Positions 9,230 through 18,684 of a stretch of 64,000 bases of DNA are shown here, piece after piece. Positions within the stretch are counted from its first letter, which is position 1. Each line of letters opens with the position of its first letter. The translations under genes were made by a program, and so were the position numbers. Source of the DNA: Helicobacter heilmannii. GTDB lineage: Bacteria; Campylobacterota; Campylobacteria; Campylobacterales; Helicobacteraceae. The notes under the pieces were generated by a model. That model was not told the DNA's origin. It was given only the letters and a program-made list of their open reading frames with translations, and made no database searches. Where the stretch lies: positions 218,050 through 282,049 of the forward strand of contig NZ_CDMK01000002.1 of the NCBI RefSeq assembly GCF_001283065.1. The letters run 5' to 3'.

Positions 9230-10340
9230 TTTCGTAGAGGTCGACACCACCGCCCTAGCACATAATTTCTCACTCATTAAAGAGGTGTGCCAAATGCCTT
9301 TAATGGCGGTAGTCAAGGCCAATGCCTACGGCGCGGGGGCGATCGGGGCAAGCCGTGTGTTTGTCAAGCAGGGCGCGATTTATTTGGGCGTGGCGACTCT
9401 AGACGAGGCTTTGGAGTTGCGCACGGAGTTTAAGGACATCCCCATTTTGATCTTGGGCTACACCCCAGATCACATGGCAAAAACGCTCATAGAAAATCAT
9501 ATTACCCAAACGCTCTTTAGCCACAAACAAGCCACGCATTTTTCAGAGGTGGCGCTGAAACTCAAGCAAAAACTAAAAGTGCACATTAAAGTCGATACAG
9601 GCATGAGCCGTTTGGGCTTTTTGCCCACCAAGGAAAACGCCCACGAGGTCATTAAAATCGCTAAGCTGAAGGGCTTAGAAGTGGAGGGGATTTTCACCCA
9701 CCACAGCAATGCCGATGCCATGTTTAAAAACTATGCCCTCGAGCAAGTGGCGCGCTTTTTAGACTTCTTGGCACAGCTAAAAAACTTGGGGTTGGAGTTT
9801 AAATACCGCCACATGGCAAACAGTGCCGCGGCTCTGTCGATGGACAATTACGGATTGGATTTAGCCCGCGCAGGGCTTGCCCTCTATGGTCTGCACCCCT
9901 CCATCTACACAGAGGACGCTTTAAAGAAAAAGAGCTTAGAGCTACGCAATGTCATCACCTTGAAAGCGCAGATTGTGAGCTTAAAGACCATTGAGAAGGG
10001 CCGCTTGGTGGGCTATGGTGAGGGGTATTATTGCTTGCAAGACACCCGTGTGGGGGTGTTGCCCCTAGGCTATGGGGATGGGATTTCTAAGATTTTGGGC
10101 AACAAGGCGTGGGGGCTCTTGCATGGACAAAAAGTCCCTGTGATTGGAGGGGTGTGCATGGACCAATGTTTTATCAATGTGGGTGATGTACAAGCCCAAG
10201 AGGGCGATGAAGCCATCTTGCTAGGCGATCCAAAAAGCGGAGCGATGGGGGCGGGTGATATTGCCAAAATGTTGGGCATCATCAATTACGAGGCGATCAC
10301 GATGCTGACCCGCCGCCTGCCAAGGATTTACCGGCCCTAA
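9201..10340 (+). CDS. alr: Alanine racemase
   Basis: PLP enzyme that interconverts L- and D-alanine, needed for peptidoglycan and, here, for feeding DadA. It has 379 residues. The PLP lysine is at about residue 39 in VVKANAYGAG, and the C-terminal domain carries the conserved VGYGEGYY and GVLPLGYGDGI segments with the Cys-containing VCMDQC. I chose ATG 9201 behind AAGAGGAAGAAG; the longer reading from 9147 lies inside dagA and adds unrelated residues. Confidence 0.94.
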   Translation: MQENHPSRASFVEVDTTALAHNFSLIKEVCQMPLMAVVKANAYGAGAIGASRVFVKQGAIYLGVATLDEALELRTEFKDIPILILGYTPDHMAKTLIENHITQTLFSHKQATHFSEVALKLKQKLKVHIKVDTGMSRLGFLPTKENAHEVIKIAKLKGLEVEGIFTHHSNADAMFKNYALEQVARFLDFLAQLKNLGLEFKYRHMANSAAALSMDNYGLDLARAGLALYGLHPSIYTEDALKKKSLELRNVITLKAQIVSLKTIEKGRLVGYGEGYYCLQDTRVGVLPLGYGDGISKILGNKAWGLLHGQKVPVIGGVCMDQCFINVGDVQAQEGDEAILLGDPKSGAMGAGDIAKMLGIINYEAITMLTRRLPRIYRP

Positions 10341-10349
10341 GGAGGTTGC

Positions 10350-11096
10350 ATGTTAAGGGCGTTTCTTAGCTTCTTTCTTGGTCTTTTGTCTGCTTCCAAT
10401 CTCTACGAGCGCATCACGACAAGGAACCATCGTGGTCGCCACATAGGGCAACTACCCGCCCTTTTCTTACCGCAATGCGCAGGGGTGGCTCACGGGTTAT
10501 GATGTGGAAGTGGCACGCGCTGTGGCCAAAGAAATGGGTGTGAAGATCGTGTTTTACGAAATGCCCTCCAGCATAATGTTGAGTAAATTGCGCACGGAGC
10601 ATGTGGATTTGATTAGCAATCAATTAGAGCTCTCCAGCCACCACAGGCGCATCGATTTTGATGAATCTAACCCCTACACCTATTTCCATACGGTGATCGT
10701 GGGGCGCACCGATGAAAGTAATATCTAGACTTGGCAGGAATTCGTGGGCTACGCGCCGCCCAAAGCCGGGTGGATTACATTAGCCTTGCCCCTCGCCCAC
10801 TACGCCCACATCATCCCCGCTTTAGAACACCGAAAAAGCTTTGTTGCTCATAAGAGACAGGCGCGCGGACATCACCTTCAGCACCTCTTTTAAGCACTGC
10901 CGAATACATGAAAAAATACAGCGAGATATTAAGGATTTTGTGGGAATCTGAAGACGAGTGGCGCATGGGGTTTGTGCTCAGTAACTACAACAACTCGGCC
11001 TTGATTTATATCAACCACGCCTTAGAGAACCTGCGCCTAGAGGGGACGCTTAAGAAATTGAGCTTACGCTTCTTTGATAAAAATGCAGCACCTTGA
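10350..11096 (+). pseudogene. Decayed amino-acid ABC transporter binding protein
   Basis: Translation in three frames rebuilds most of a periplasmic amino-acid binding protein (SBP family 3): a signal-peptide-like start from ATG 10350, then GNYPPFSYRNAQGWLTGYDV, EVARAVAKEMG, LISNQLELSSHHRRIDF, ADITFSTSF, and the C-terminal LRLEGTLKKLSLRFF. Lesions visible: a frameshift near 10420, an in-frame TAG at 10444, another TAG at 10726, and a further frame change before about 10908. No permease or ATPase follows. It sits where H. pylori has HP0940 after alr. A sequencing error could explain one lesion but hardly all. Confidence 0.85.
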
Positions 11097-11119
11097 GGGT
11101 TTTTGATGGACTTTGGGGC

Positions 11120-11745
11120 TTGGTTGTGCTTAAAGGTGTAAAAGGAGCTTGGAGTCTATGTGCAACGCCACATGCAAGGGAGTTTGTAAGGCGTGGCTTG
11201 CACTCAAAACGCCCCACCATCTGGCACAAACGCATTGGGTGTAGAGTTAAAACTCCCTTAACCTCTCTTCACGGCTCTTGCTCTCGTAGTTTTGAGGCCT
11301 GTGGGGAAGTGGAGGTTGATTTGGTAATCGACTAGGTTCAGTGCCTCTAGGCTTGGGGGGGTAAGTGGCATGCCGGTGGTGTGGATGCTAGGCGTGGCTA
11401 CAAGAGAGCCTGCAGACCAACTCAAATAAGACACGCCTACTTGCACCCGTTTCTTAATCACGCCTAACAAATTGTGTTGGTACAAGCCCGCCAAGAGCTT
11501 AAAGCCATTCCCCCCCATTTATCACGAAGCCCGCGCAAGTTTCTAGGATTTTTAAATCTGTAGCGCGCCCACAATCCGCACACTAGGCAACAGGGCTTGT
11601 AAATTTTGCACACACACATCCGCGCTTTTGAGCACACTCACATGGGCGATCAAGGCGAGTTTTTGCCCTTTAAGCTGATGGATTTAAGCCTTGCAAGGCA
11701 GGGCGTGGATTAAAACCTGCCCTGATAAAGCGTGTGAAAGCAAGA
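11120..11745 (-). pseudogene. pepE: Decayed peptidase E (S51 dipeptidase) gene
   Basis: Read on the minus strand, pieces match alpha-aspartyl dipeptidase PepE: ILETCAGFVINGG, NGFKLLAGLYQHNLLGVI, VSYLSWSAGSLVATPSIHTT (catalytic Ser in WSAGS), PPSLEALNLVDYQINLHF, then in a second frame SREERLREF and in a third NSTPNAFVPDGGAF. One frameshift falls at a run of seven G (11509-11517); others are near 11320 and 11260, and the N-terminal part also carries stops. The gene is therefore broken. It lies head-to-tail behind ppsA and convergent to the decayed binding-protein gene. Confidence 0.8.
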
Positions 11746-11751
11746 GTAGGC

Positions 11752-14163
11752 TTATAGCTGTGCCTCCAATTTTGCGATTTGATTCCAAGTGGCGATGACC
11801 GAGTCGGGGTTGAGTGAAAGCGAGCTGATGCCCTCCCTTACGAGAAATTCGGCGATCTCAATGTAATCGCTAGGGGCTTGTCCACAAATCCCGCAATACT
11901 TGCCATGTTTTTTGCACGCTGCAATCGCCCGTCTAAACATCTCTAGCATGGCCGGGTTGCGCTCATCAAAAACATGGCTGACTAGCTGCCCGTCGCGATC
12001 CACACCCAAAGTGAGCTGGGTCAAGTCATTCGAGCCAATGGAAAAACCATCAAACAAACTTAAAAAGTCGTCCGCCAAGATCACATTGATGGGCAACTCA
12101 CACATGACATACAGCCCTAGTCCGTTTTTGCCAGATTCTAGCCCATTCTTGCGTAAAATTTCTAGGACTTTTTTGGCCTCTTCAATGGTGCGTAAAAAGG
12201 GAATCATGATTTTCATGTTGCTTAAGCCCATTTGCTCTCTGACCATAGACAACGCCTCACACTCCCAGCCAAAAGCTTCTTTATACAGATCTGAGTAGTA
12301 GCGGCTCGCCCCCCGGTAGCCGAGCATCGGGTTTTCCTCATGGGGTTCATACACACTTCCGCCGAGCATCCTTGCGTATTCGTTAGATTTAAAATCGCTG
12401 GTGCGCACAATCACGGGCTTGGGGTGAAAGGCAGCACAGATCATGCCCATCCCCTCGGCGATTTTCTTCACAAAAAAATCTTTAGGGCTTTCATAGCCCG
12501 CAATCAGTGCTTCTACGCGGTCTTGGTTTTCTATAGGTTTGTTGTGCTGCATGTCCACTAGAGCCAGCGGGTGGACTTTAATTTGGTTAAGCATGATGAG
12601 CTCCATGCGCGCCAGCCCCACACCATGGTTGGGCAGTTGGGAGAACTTAAACGCCTTTTCAGGGTTACCAATATTAAGGTAGATTTTAGTCTTAGGCTCT
12701 TGTAGATTGTCTAGGGCGATGCGCTCCACTTCAAAGGGATGCGCGCCGGAGTAAATGTAGCCAATCTCACCCTCAGCACAAGAGATTGTGATCTCCATGC
12801 CCGTGTAAAGAAGCTCAGTTGCCCCTAAAGCCCCCACAATCGTGGGCACGCCAATTTCGCGCGCCACAATGGCGGCATGGCAGGTGCGCCCCCCTCGATT
12901 CGTAACAACTGCACTCGCCTTTTTCATGATGGGCTCCCAATCTGGGTCGGTGTTGTCGGTTACAAGGATTTCGCCATCTTTAAAAATGTTCATATGATCC
13001 AAGCTGTTGATCACGCGCACTTTGCCAACACCAATTTTGCTCCCAATCGCGCGCCCGGTCAGCAAAACCTCCCGCCCCTCTTTGCTTTTAAAATAGTATT
13101 TTTCATACACCCGTGCGCTTTGCTTCAAACTTTGGCTTTGCACGGTCTCAGGCCGCGCCTGCACAATGAAAATCTCCCCGCTATCTCCGTCTTTTGCCCA
13201 CTCGATGTCCATCGGGCGGTATTGCCCCGCCTCTTGGCTGTAGTGCTCTTCAATGAGCATGGCATGGCGTGCAAGGTTGAGTAAATCGGTGTCGGTTAAA
13301 GAAAAGCTATTTTGCTCTTTTGGAGTGGTGGGGATGCTTTTGGTGGGGCTTTGGCTGCCCCGGCTGGCGTACACGATCTTTTGGGTTTTATCGCCTAGCT
13401 GGCGTTTGATGATAGGCTGTTTGCCTGCTTTGAGCGTGGGCTTGAAGACATAAAACTCATCGGGGTTTACTAGCCCTCCAACCACACTTTCGCCCAGTCC
13501 CCAACTGGAGGTGATGAACACCGCATCTTTAAAGCCCGTTTCGGTGTCAATGGAGAACATCACACCCGCGCTGCCCTTATCAGCGCGCACCATTTTTTGC
13601 ACCCCCACACTCAAGGCGACCTTTAAATGGTCAAAATTCCTAGAAGCCCTATAGCTGATCGCCCTATCTGTAAAGAGGGAAGCCAAACAAGCTTTAATGT
13701 AGTGGACAAGCTCGGTTTTGCCCTTAACATTCAAATAAGTGTCTTGTTGCCCGGCAAAGGAGGCATCTGGCAGGTCCTCAGCGGTGGCAGAGGAGCGCAC
13801 CGCCACATCGGCTTCACGCATGTGGTATTCATCGCTTAGCATTTGGTAGGCTTGCAAAATTTCATCGCGTAAATTGGCGGGAAAGGGTGTGCCAAAAATG
13901 AGTTCACGGATTTGTTTGGAGCGCATTTTGAGCACATCCAATTCGGTCGCGTCTACCCCCTTTAGCAAGTTGATGATTTGCTCTTTAATGCCCCCCTGCT
14001 CCAAGAGATACCAATACGCCTCGCTGGTGATCGCAAAGCCATTAGGCACTTTAATCCCATTGGGTACCAACTCCTGAAACATCTCCCCAATGCTGGCATT
14101 CTTGCCCCCCACTAAAGGCACATCCTTATTGTTCAATTCTTTATAAAACCGAATGTAGCGCAC
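11752..14163 (-). CDS. ppsA: Phosphoenolpyruvate synthase
   Basis: Converts pyruvate, ATP and water to phosphoenolpyruvate, AMP and phosphate for gluconeogenesis. It has 803 residues: an N-terminal ATP-grasp-like domain ([32 protein letters not shown]), a central swivelling domain with the phosphorylated His in [15 protein letters not shown], and a C-terminal TIM barrel with the catalytic Cys in [12 protein letters not shown]. It starts with GTG at 14163, five bases after AAGGGGA; no better start is in frame. Pyruvate from the nearby alanine module is a natural substrate, though the gene is on the other strand. Confidence 0.95.
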   Translation of the reverse strand: MRYIRFYKELNNKDVPLVGGKNASIGEMFQELVPNGIKVPNGFAITSEAYWYLLEQGGIKEQIINLLKGVDATELDVLKMRSKQIRELIFGTPFPANLRDEILQAYQMLSDEYHMREADVAVRSSATAEDLPDASFAGQQDTYLNVKGKTELVHYIKACLASLFTDRAISYRASRNFDHLKVALSVGVQKMVRADKGSAGVMFSIDTETGFKDAVFITSSWGLGESVVGGLVNPDEFYVFKPTLKAGKQPIIKRQLGDKTQKIVYASRGSQSPTKSIPTTPKEQNSFSLTDTDLLNLARHAMLIEEHYSQEAGQYRPMDIEWAKDGDSGEIFIVQARPETVQSQSLKQSARVYEKYYFKSKEGREVLLTGRAIGSKIGVGKVRVINSLDHMNIFKDGEILVTDNTDPDWEPIMKKASAVVTNRGGRTCHAAIVAREIGVPTIVGALGATELLYTGMEITISCAEGEIGYIYSGAHPFEVERIALDNLQEPKTKIYLNIGNPEKAFKFSQLPNHGVGLARMELIMLNQIKVHPLALVDMQHNKPIENQDRVEALIAGYESPKDFFVKKIAEGMGMICAAFHPKPVIVRTSDFKSNEYARMLGGSVYEPHEENPMLGYRGASRYYSDLYKEAFGWECEALSMVREQMGLSNMKIMIPFLRTIEEAKKVLEILRKNGLESGKNGLGLYVMCELPINVILADDFLSLFDGFSIGSNDLTQLTLGVDRDGQLVSHVFDERNPAMLEMFRRAIAACKKHGKYCGICGQAPSDYIEIAEFLVREGISSLSLNPDSVIATWNQIAKLEAQL

Positions 14164-14196
14164 ACTTATCCCCTTGCTTTGATCTCAAAAAGCTCT

Positions 14197-14205
14197 ATTA
14201 TAGCA
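14197..14205 (-). promoter_or_regulatory. Extended -10 promoter of ppsA
   Basis: Read on the minus strand: TGCTATAAT, a perfect extended -10 with its TATAAT at 14202-14197, giving a leader of about 25-30 bases before the GTG. It overlaps the first copy of the tandem repeat at 14199-14218. Confidence 0.55.
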
Positions 14206-14218
14206 TGCTATAGCATGC
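14199..14218. repeat. Tandem 10-mer with palindromic GCATGC cores
   Basis: Two perfect copies of TATAGCATGC in tandem, so two GCATGC palindromes are spaced exactly 10 bases (one helical turn). The repeat lies on the ppsA promoter in the ppsA/addA divergent gap. The layout would suit an operator, but no regulator is identified. Confidence 0.5.
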
Positions 14219-14251
14219 TCGGGCGCAAGGCTTTTAAAAAGCCACTTTTTT

Positions 14252-14260
14252 TGCTACAAT
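14252..14260 (+). promoter_or_regulatory. Extended -10 promoter of addA
   Basis: TGCTACAAT with the hexamer at 14255-14260. A start about 7 bases downstream would fall at about 14267, only two bases before the addA ATG at 14269, so the message may be nearly leaderless. No ribosome binding site is visible before the ATG, which fits. Confidence 0.45.
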
Positions 14261-14268
14261 GCCCCGTT

Positions 14269-17034
14269 ATGGAAATGCAAACAGCACGCACGCACGCTCG
14301 GCTAGCCCTTCGGGCATCGGCGGGTAGTGGCAAGACCTTTGCCCTGACCTTGCGCTATGTCGCCTTGCTCTTTGAGGGGGCACAGCCGGCAAACATTTTA
14401 ACCCTGACCTTCACCAAAAAGGCCGCCGCCGAGATGCATGATCGCATCCACAAAACCCTAGCCCTTTTAAGCGTGGCCAGCCTTGCTTACCAACAAGACC
14501 CCAGCTACACTCCAGAGCCCAAGACCCAAGAAATTTTAGAGGTCCTAGAGAGGGATTACCACCTTCGACTAGCGCGCCTAGCTAGCCTAAACGCCCCCGC
14601 CGTCTACACCCACTTCTTGCAAGAGAATCCATCGATCATGACCATCGATGCCTTTTTCCAAAAGGTGCTGAGAAGATTTAGCTACTTCGTGGGCGTGTGT
14701 GCGGCCTTTGGCGTGGGCGACACTTCCTTAGACGAACAGCTCAGCACTTTTTTAAGCAGCTTAGAACTTAGCGATTTAGACAGGCTCAAACGCCTTTGTG
14801 TCTTGTCGCTTGCACAGGGCGAGAGCTTTAGCGTCCCCTACGCCCTTAAAAGCCTCTTAGATCTTAGCGAGAGCGGGATAAATTTCACCTCTCCCAAAAA
14901 AACAAATACAGACCTAAAATCCCTAGAGCAAGAGATTTTTCATGAGTTCAATGCGCTAAAGATCCCCCGCATCAAACCCAAGAAGGACCTTAAGGCAGTG
15001 CTTAAAGCTTTAAGTACCAAGGGCGCACAAGAAGCTTTAAGCACCACCCCCACCCTAAAAGCCAAGATTTTAGAGTACTTCCATGCCAAAGAAGCCACCC
15101 TCTTGCACGAGTTGGCATATTTTATCGGCTTTTACAAAAAACAACATGCGCTAAGCCCCAACCGCCTAAGCTTTGCCACAATCACACTCAAGGTCAACCA
15201 ACTTTTGAGCGAGGATTTGGTGGGAAGAGACTTTTTTTACTTCCGTTTAGATAGCCAAATCATGCACATTTTAATAGACGAGTTTCAAGACACCAACCCC
15301 CTGCAATACGGCATTTTAAAACCCTTAGTAGATGAAATCAAGGCCGGGATGGGGCAGAAATGGGCGGAGCGCAGCGTGTTTTTTGTGGGCGACTCTAAGC
15401 AGAGCATTTACGGCTTTAGAGGGAGCAAGAGCAGCTTTTTTGAAGAGGTTTGTAGCGATAAAAACATGTGCAGCCAATCCTTAGAGCACAACTACCGTAG
15501 CACGGGCGTGGTGTTAGACTTTGTGAACCGCACTTTTGCACCCAAAATTGCCGGCTATACTCCTCAAAAACTCCCCGACCAACGCCAAAACTTAGCCACA
15601 AAGGGCTATGTGCAGGTGCAGAGTGTGCCAACAGTGGGTTTAGAAAACGAGGCAAAGGAAGAGTCTGTGTTAAACGCGACTTTGCAAGCCATAAAAAAGC
15701 TGTTAAACAGCGGGGTGGCGGCGCAAGAGATCGCCATTTTATGCTTTAAAAACAACGATGTTAACGATTTAAAAGAGTTTTTAACCCCCCATTTACAGGG
15801 TGTGGAACTGGTGAGCGCGACCGATTTAAGCTTATTGGCGCAAAAAGAGGTCAAGGCCCTGCACCACGCCCTGCTTTATGCCCTTTGCCCGGCTGAGCAA
15901 CAAAGCTACCATTTGGCCCATGTGGCGAAATTATGTGGCTTTAGCTTAAACAATCTGCCTAAATTGCCCCCCCTAGACTCTAATTTAAGCGTGCATATTC
16001 TAAATCTCATGCAGGCCTTAGAACTCTTTAGCCCGAGTGCGTGCCACTTTTTAGAACATGCATTGGAGTTTAATGATCCCCAAGAGTTTTTAGAGGATTT
16101 GGAGCAAAAGAATATCCAAATCGCCCAAAGCGAGGCAGTGGGGCTAAAGATCATGACCATCCACAAATCCAAGGGCATGGAGTTTCACCATGTCGTTTTA
16201 ATGGACCGCTTGAGCCAAGGGCTTGCCAACGATGTGCCGCAGTTTTTGGAGTGTGGGCAGCGCATTTTTTACCGACAGAGCAATAGGGAATGTGTAGACA
16301 GTGCCTACGAACAAGCTCTGCAGGCCTATAAGCAAACCCGCAAAGAAGAGGATATCAATGTTTTGTATGTGGCGTGCACGCGGGCCAAAGAGAGTTTAAC
16401 CATCTTACAAAAGGACAAGGAAAGTGCCTTTGCACCCCTTGGGCTTTTAGAGTGCCAAGAGGGGCAACTGCCTAAAAGCATGCTAGAACCCATAGCCACC
16501 CTTAAACCCACAGGCCTTGCACTTTTAAATAGCCAAAAGGCTTTTGGCACTCAAGAGGACAAAACCCAAAACCAAGAACCTAAAAAGGAGCCGGAGGGCA
16601 ACCGCCCTGCACGGCTCTTTGGATTGGCCCTGCACAAGGCTTTAGAGTTGTTTTATGGCTATGGAGTGGATTTAAAAAGCGTGCGAGAGTATCTGCACCA
16701 CCACCATGGCTTTGAGATGCCCACCAAAGCCCTGTTAAAACGCTTAGAACTCTTGGAACAAGATGGCGATTTTAAAGCCTTGCTTAAGGGGCAGGTTGCG
16801 GCCGAGGTGGGCTTTAAATTTGGCAAGGAATTATTGCGCATGGATATGGTTGTCTTGGATCAAGACAACTGCACCATCCTGGATTATAAAAGTGGGGAGG
16901 GGGACTTACAGGCACACCAAGCACAAGTGGCGGGTTATTTGCAAAAGGTAAGAACCCTCTATCCACAGAAAAACACCCGGGCATTTTTGGTTTACGCTCT
17001 AAAAACCCAGATACAACTGCAACGACAAGGCTAG
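14269..17034 (+). CDS. addA: AddA helicase-nuclease subunit (RecB-like)
   Basis: Subunit of the AddAB complex that processes double-strand breaks for recombination. About 921 residues. UvrD/RecB helicase motifs are in order: Walker A ASAGSGKTFALTLRY, LTFTKKAAAEM, Walker B HILIDEFQDTNPLQYG, FFVGDSKQSIYGFRG, LEHNYRST and VLYVACTRAKESL. A C-terminal RecB-type nuclease is intact, with the metal-binding Asp in LRMDMVV and the ILDYKSGEG motif. ATG 14269 fits the family N-terminus; an in-frame upstream start at 14179 would extend across the promoter. The gene order with nhaA is that of H. pylori HP1553-HP1552. The partner addB is not in this window. Confidence 0.92.
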   Translation: MEMQTARTHARLALRASAGSGKTFALTLRYVALLFEGAQPANILTLTFTKKAAAEMHDRIHKTLALLSVASLAYQQDPSYTPEPKTQEILEVLERDYHLRLARLASLNAPAVYTHFLQENPSIMTIDAFFQKVLRRFSYFVGVCAAFGVGDTSLDEQLSTFLSSLELSDLDRLKRLCVLSLAQGESFSVPYALKSLLDLSESGINFTSPKKTNTDLKSLEQEIFHEFNALKIPRIKPKKDLKAVLKALSTKGAQEALSTTPTLKAKILEYFHAKEATLLHELAYFIGFYKKQHALSPNRLSFATITLKVNQLLSEDLVGRDFFYFRLDSQIMHILIDEFQDTNPLQYGILKPLVDEIKAGMGQKWAERSVFFVGDSKQSIYGFRGSKSSFFEEVCSDKNMCSQSLEHNYRSTGVVLDFVNRTFAPKIAGYTPQKLPDQRQNLATKGYVQVQSVPTVGLENEAKEESVLNATLQAIKKLLNSGVAAQEIAILCFKNNDVNDLKEFLTPHLQGVELVSATDLSLLAQKEVKALHHALLYALCPAEQQSYHLAHVAKLCGFSLNNLPKLPPLDSNLSVHILNLMQALELFSPSACHFLEHALEFNDPQEFLEDLEQKNIQIAQSEAVGLKIMTIHKSKGMEFHHVVLMDRLSQGLANDVPQFLECGQRIFYRQSNRECVDSAYEQALQAYKQTRKEEDINVLYVACTRAKESLTILQKDKESAFAPLGLLECQEGQLPKSMLEPIATLKPTGLALLNSQKAFGTQEDKTQNQEPKKEPEGNRPARLFGLALHKALELFYGYGVDLKSVREYLHHHHGFEMPTKALLKRLELLEQDGDFKALLKGQVAAEVGFKFGKELLRMDMVVLDQDNCTILDYKSGEGDLQAHQAQVAGYLQKVRTLYPQKNTRAFLVYALKTQIQLQRQG

Positions 17035-17036
17035 CC

Positions 17037-18344
17037 ATGTCTGATATGAAGAGAAACATTTTTGTGGATTTTGTCAAAAGTGAATCTTTTGGAGGGATTT
17101 TCTTATTTGTGAGTGCTGTGTGGGCAATGATTTACGCCAATTCCTTCGTGTCTCACTACTACTTTGGGCTGTGGCACACCAAGCTGGGGATCACCTTTGG
17201 TGCAAATTTTTTTGGTTTCTCCATCCACCATTGGATCAACGATGTGTTGATGGCGTTTTTCTTTTTGGTGGTGGGTTTAGAGATCAAGCGGGAAGTGATG
17301 TATGGGGAGTTGTGCGGGTTTCAAAAGGCCGCCTTCCCTGTGATCGCCGCTCTAGGGGGGATGATGGCCCCGGGGATCATTTACTATAGCCTAAATGCCG
17401 ATACAAACAGTGCGCATGGCTTTGGAATCCCCATGGCGACCGACATTGCCTTTGCCTTAGGGGTGATTTTACTCTTAGGCAAGCGCGTCCCCCCCGCGCT
17501 AAAGGTCTTTCTAGTAACCCTAGCGGTCGCCGATGATTTGGGTGCGATCGTGGTGATCGCTATTTTTTATACCACGCATTTAAAATTGATTTGGCTGGGT
17601 GGCTCGGCGTTGATTTTACTCGTCCTCTTGGTGTTAAACCGCTTGGGTGTGAAAAGCCTATGGCCCTACATTGTGCTGGGCGTGGGGCTGTGGTTCACCA
17701 CGCACAATAGCGGGATCCACGCCACCATCGCTGCCGTGGCCCTAGCCTTCACCATCCCCATTAAGATCTCCCAGCCCTCTAAACTCTTGCAATCCTTTTC
17801 AACAGCCTTAGGGCATTTTAAAGACTGCTTTAAAAACCCCGCCACCAAACCCCTAGAGCAAGACCAACGAGACGCGCTCTACAGCCTGCAAGATGCGACA
17901 AGATCGTTGCAAAGCCCCCTAGAAAGACTAGAGCACATCCTGCACCCCTATGGGGCTTACTTCATCATGCCCTTGTTTGCCTTCGCTAATGCCGGAGTGC
18001 AAATTGGCAAGGATTTAAACTTCCATGTAGATGAGATCTTATGGGGCGTGGTTTTGGGGCTAGTGGTGGGAAAGCCCATCGGGATTTTAGGCATCACCTT
18101 TCTGAGCGAAAAACTGCACATTGCTAAACGCCCTGAAGGGGTGGGTTGGGGGCAGATTTTAGGGGCGGGCATGTTGGCGGGCATCGGCTTTACGATGTCC
18201 ATGTTCATCTCCAACATCGCCTTCAACAACGCAGATGCCATGGAGGTTTCTAAAATCGCCATTTTGCTAGGTTCGATCACTTCGGGCGTTGTGGGCACTC
18301 TCTATTTATTGGCTTTGGGGGCGTTGCAAAAAGCCAAAAATTAG
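17037..18344 (+). CDS. nhaA: Na+/H+ antiporter NhaA
   Basis: Inner-membrane antiporter that expels Na+ in exchange for H+. It has 435 residues with about twelve hydrophobic segments. The ion-binding Asp pair is present in LAVADDLGAIVVIAIFY, with ATDIAFALGV upstream. A long hydrophilic loop (roughly residues 245-300, rich in charged residues) matches the extended loop 8 known from Helicobacter NhaA. It begins two bases after the addA stop. Confidence 0.95.
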   Translation: MSDMKRNIFVDFVKSESFGGIFLFVSAVWAMIYANSFVSHYYFGLWHTKLGITFGANFFGFSIHHWINDVLMAFFFLVVGLEIKREVMYGELCGFQKAAFPVIAALGGMMAPGIIYYSLNADTNSAHGFGIPMATDIAFALGVILLLGKRVPPALKVFLVTLAVADDLGAIVVIAIFYTTHLKLIWLGGSALILLVLLVLNRLGVKSLWPYIVLGVGLWFTTHNSGIHATIAAVALAFTIPIKISQPSKLLQSFSTALGHFKDCFKNPATKPLEQDQRDALYSLQDATRSLQSPLERLEHILHPYGAYFIMPLFAFANAGVQIGKDLNFHVDEILWGVVLGLVVGKPIGILGITFLSEKLHIAKRPEGVGWGQILGAGMLAGIGFTMSMFISNIAFNNADAMEVSKIAILLGSITSGVVGTLYLLALGALQKAKN

Positions 18345-18354
18345 GAAAAGTCGT

Positions 18355-18360
18355 TATAAT
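18355..18360 (+). promoter_or_regulatory. Possible -10 box for yajC-secDF
   Basis: TATAAT eleven bases after the nhaA stop, giving a leader of about 20 bases before the yajC ATG. It would provide an internal promoter for the secretion genes. Confidence 0.5.
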
Positions 18361-18387
18361 GGTGCGTTTATCCACATAAGGAAGTGT

Positions 18388-18681
18388 ATGAATCAAACCA
18401 AGGACATCTTAACCTCCCTGTTGCCCCTTTTGGTGCTGTTTTTGATTTTCTATTTTCTCATCATCCGGCCCCAAAGGGTGCAAGCCAAGAAGCATAAGGA
18501 AATGGTGGAAGGCTTGCAAAAGGGCGATAAGATCGTAACGCAAGGCGGACTCATCTGTGAGGTCATCAAACCCGAGCATAACTTTTTTAAAGTTAGAATC
18601 AACGACAACACCGAAGCCAAGCTTTCTAAAAACCATGTTGCCTACAAGCTTGAAGATCAAAACACAACAGAAGGAAACTAA
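18388..18681 (+). CDS. yajC: Sec translocase accessory subunit YajC
   Basis: A 97-residue single-span protein that associates with SecDF. It has an N-terminal helix (LLPLLVLFLIFYFLIIRPQR), then the typical KKHKEMVEGLQKGDKIVTQGG and a small beta domain. ATG 18388 follows AAGGAAG; the reading open from 18289 overlaps nhaA and is not a real extension. It lies directly upstream of secD. Confidence 0.94.
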   Translation: MNQTKDILTSLLPLLVLFLIFYFLIIRPQRVQAKKHKEMVEGLQKGDKIVTQGGLICEVIKPEHNFFKVRINDNTEAKLSKNHVAYKLEDQNTTEGN

Positions 18682-18684
18682 CCC

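Noticed and set aside
11093-11335. Plus-strand open frame of 80 codons in the pseudogene patch
   Set aside because: Minus-strand pieces align with PepE; the plus-strand reading has no family or RBS.
11509-11517. G7 tract as a phase-variation switch for pepE
   Set aside because: Other frameshifts and stops in the same remnant mean that a tract change alone could not restore the protein.
11697-11724. Inverted repeat (GGCAGG/CCTGCC and CAGGGC/GCCCTG) downstream of ppsA
   Set aside because: Two competing pairings with 13-14 base loops and no T-run; it falls in the pepE remnant and is weak as a terminator.
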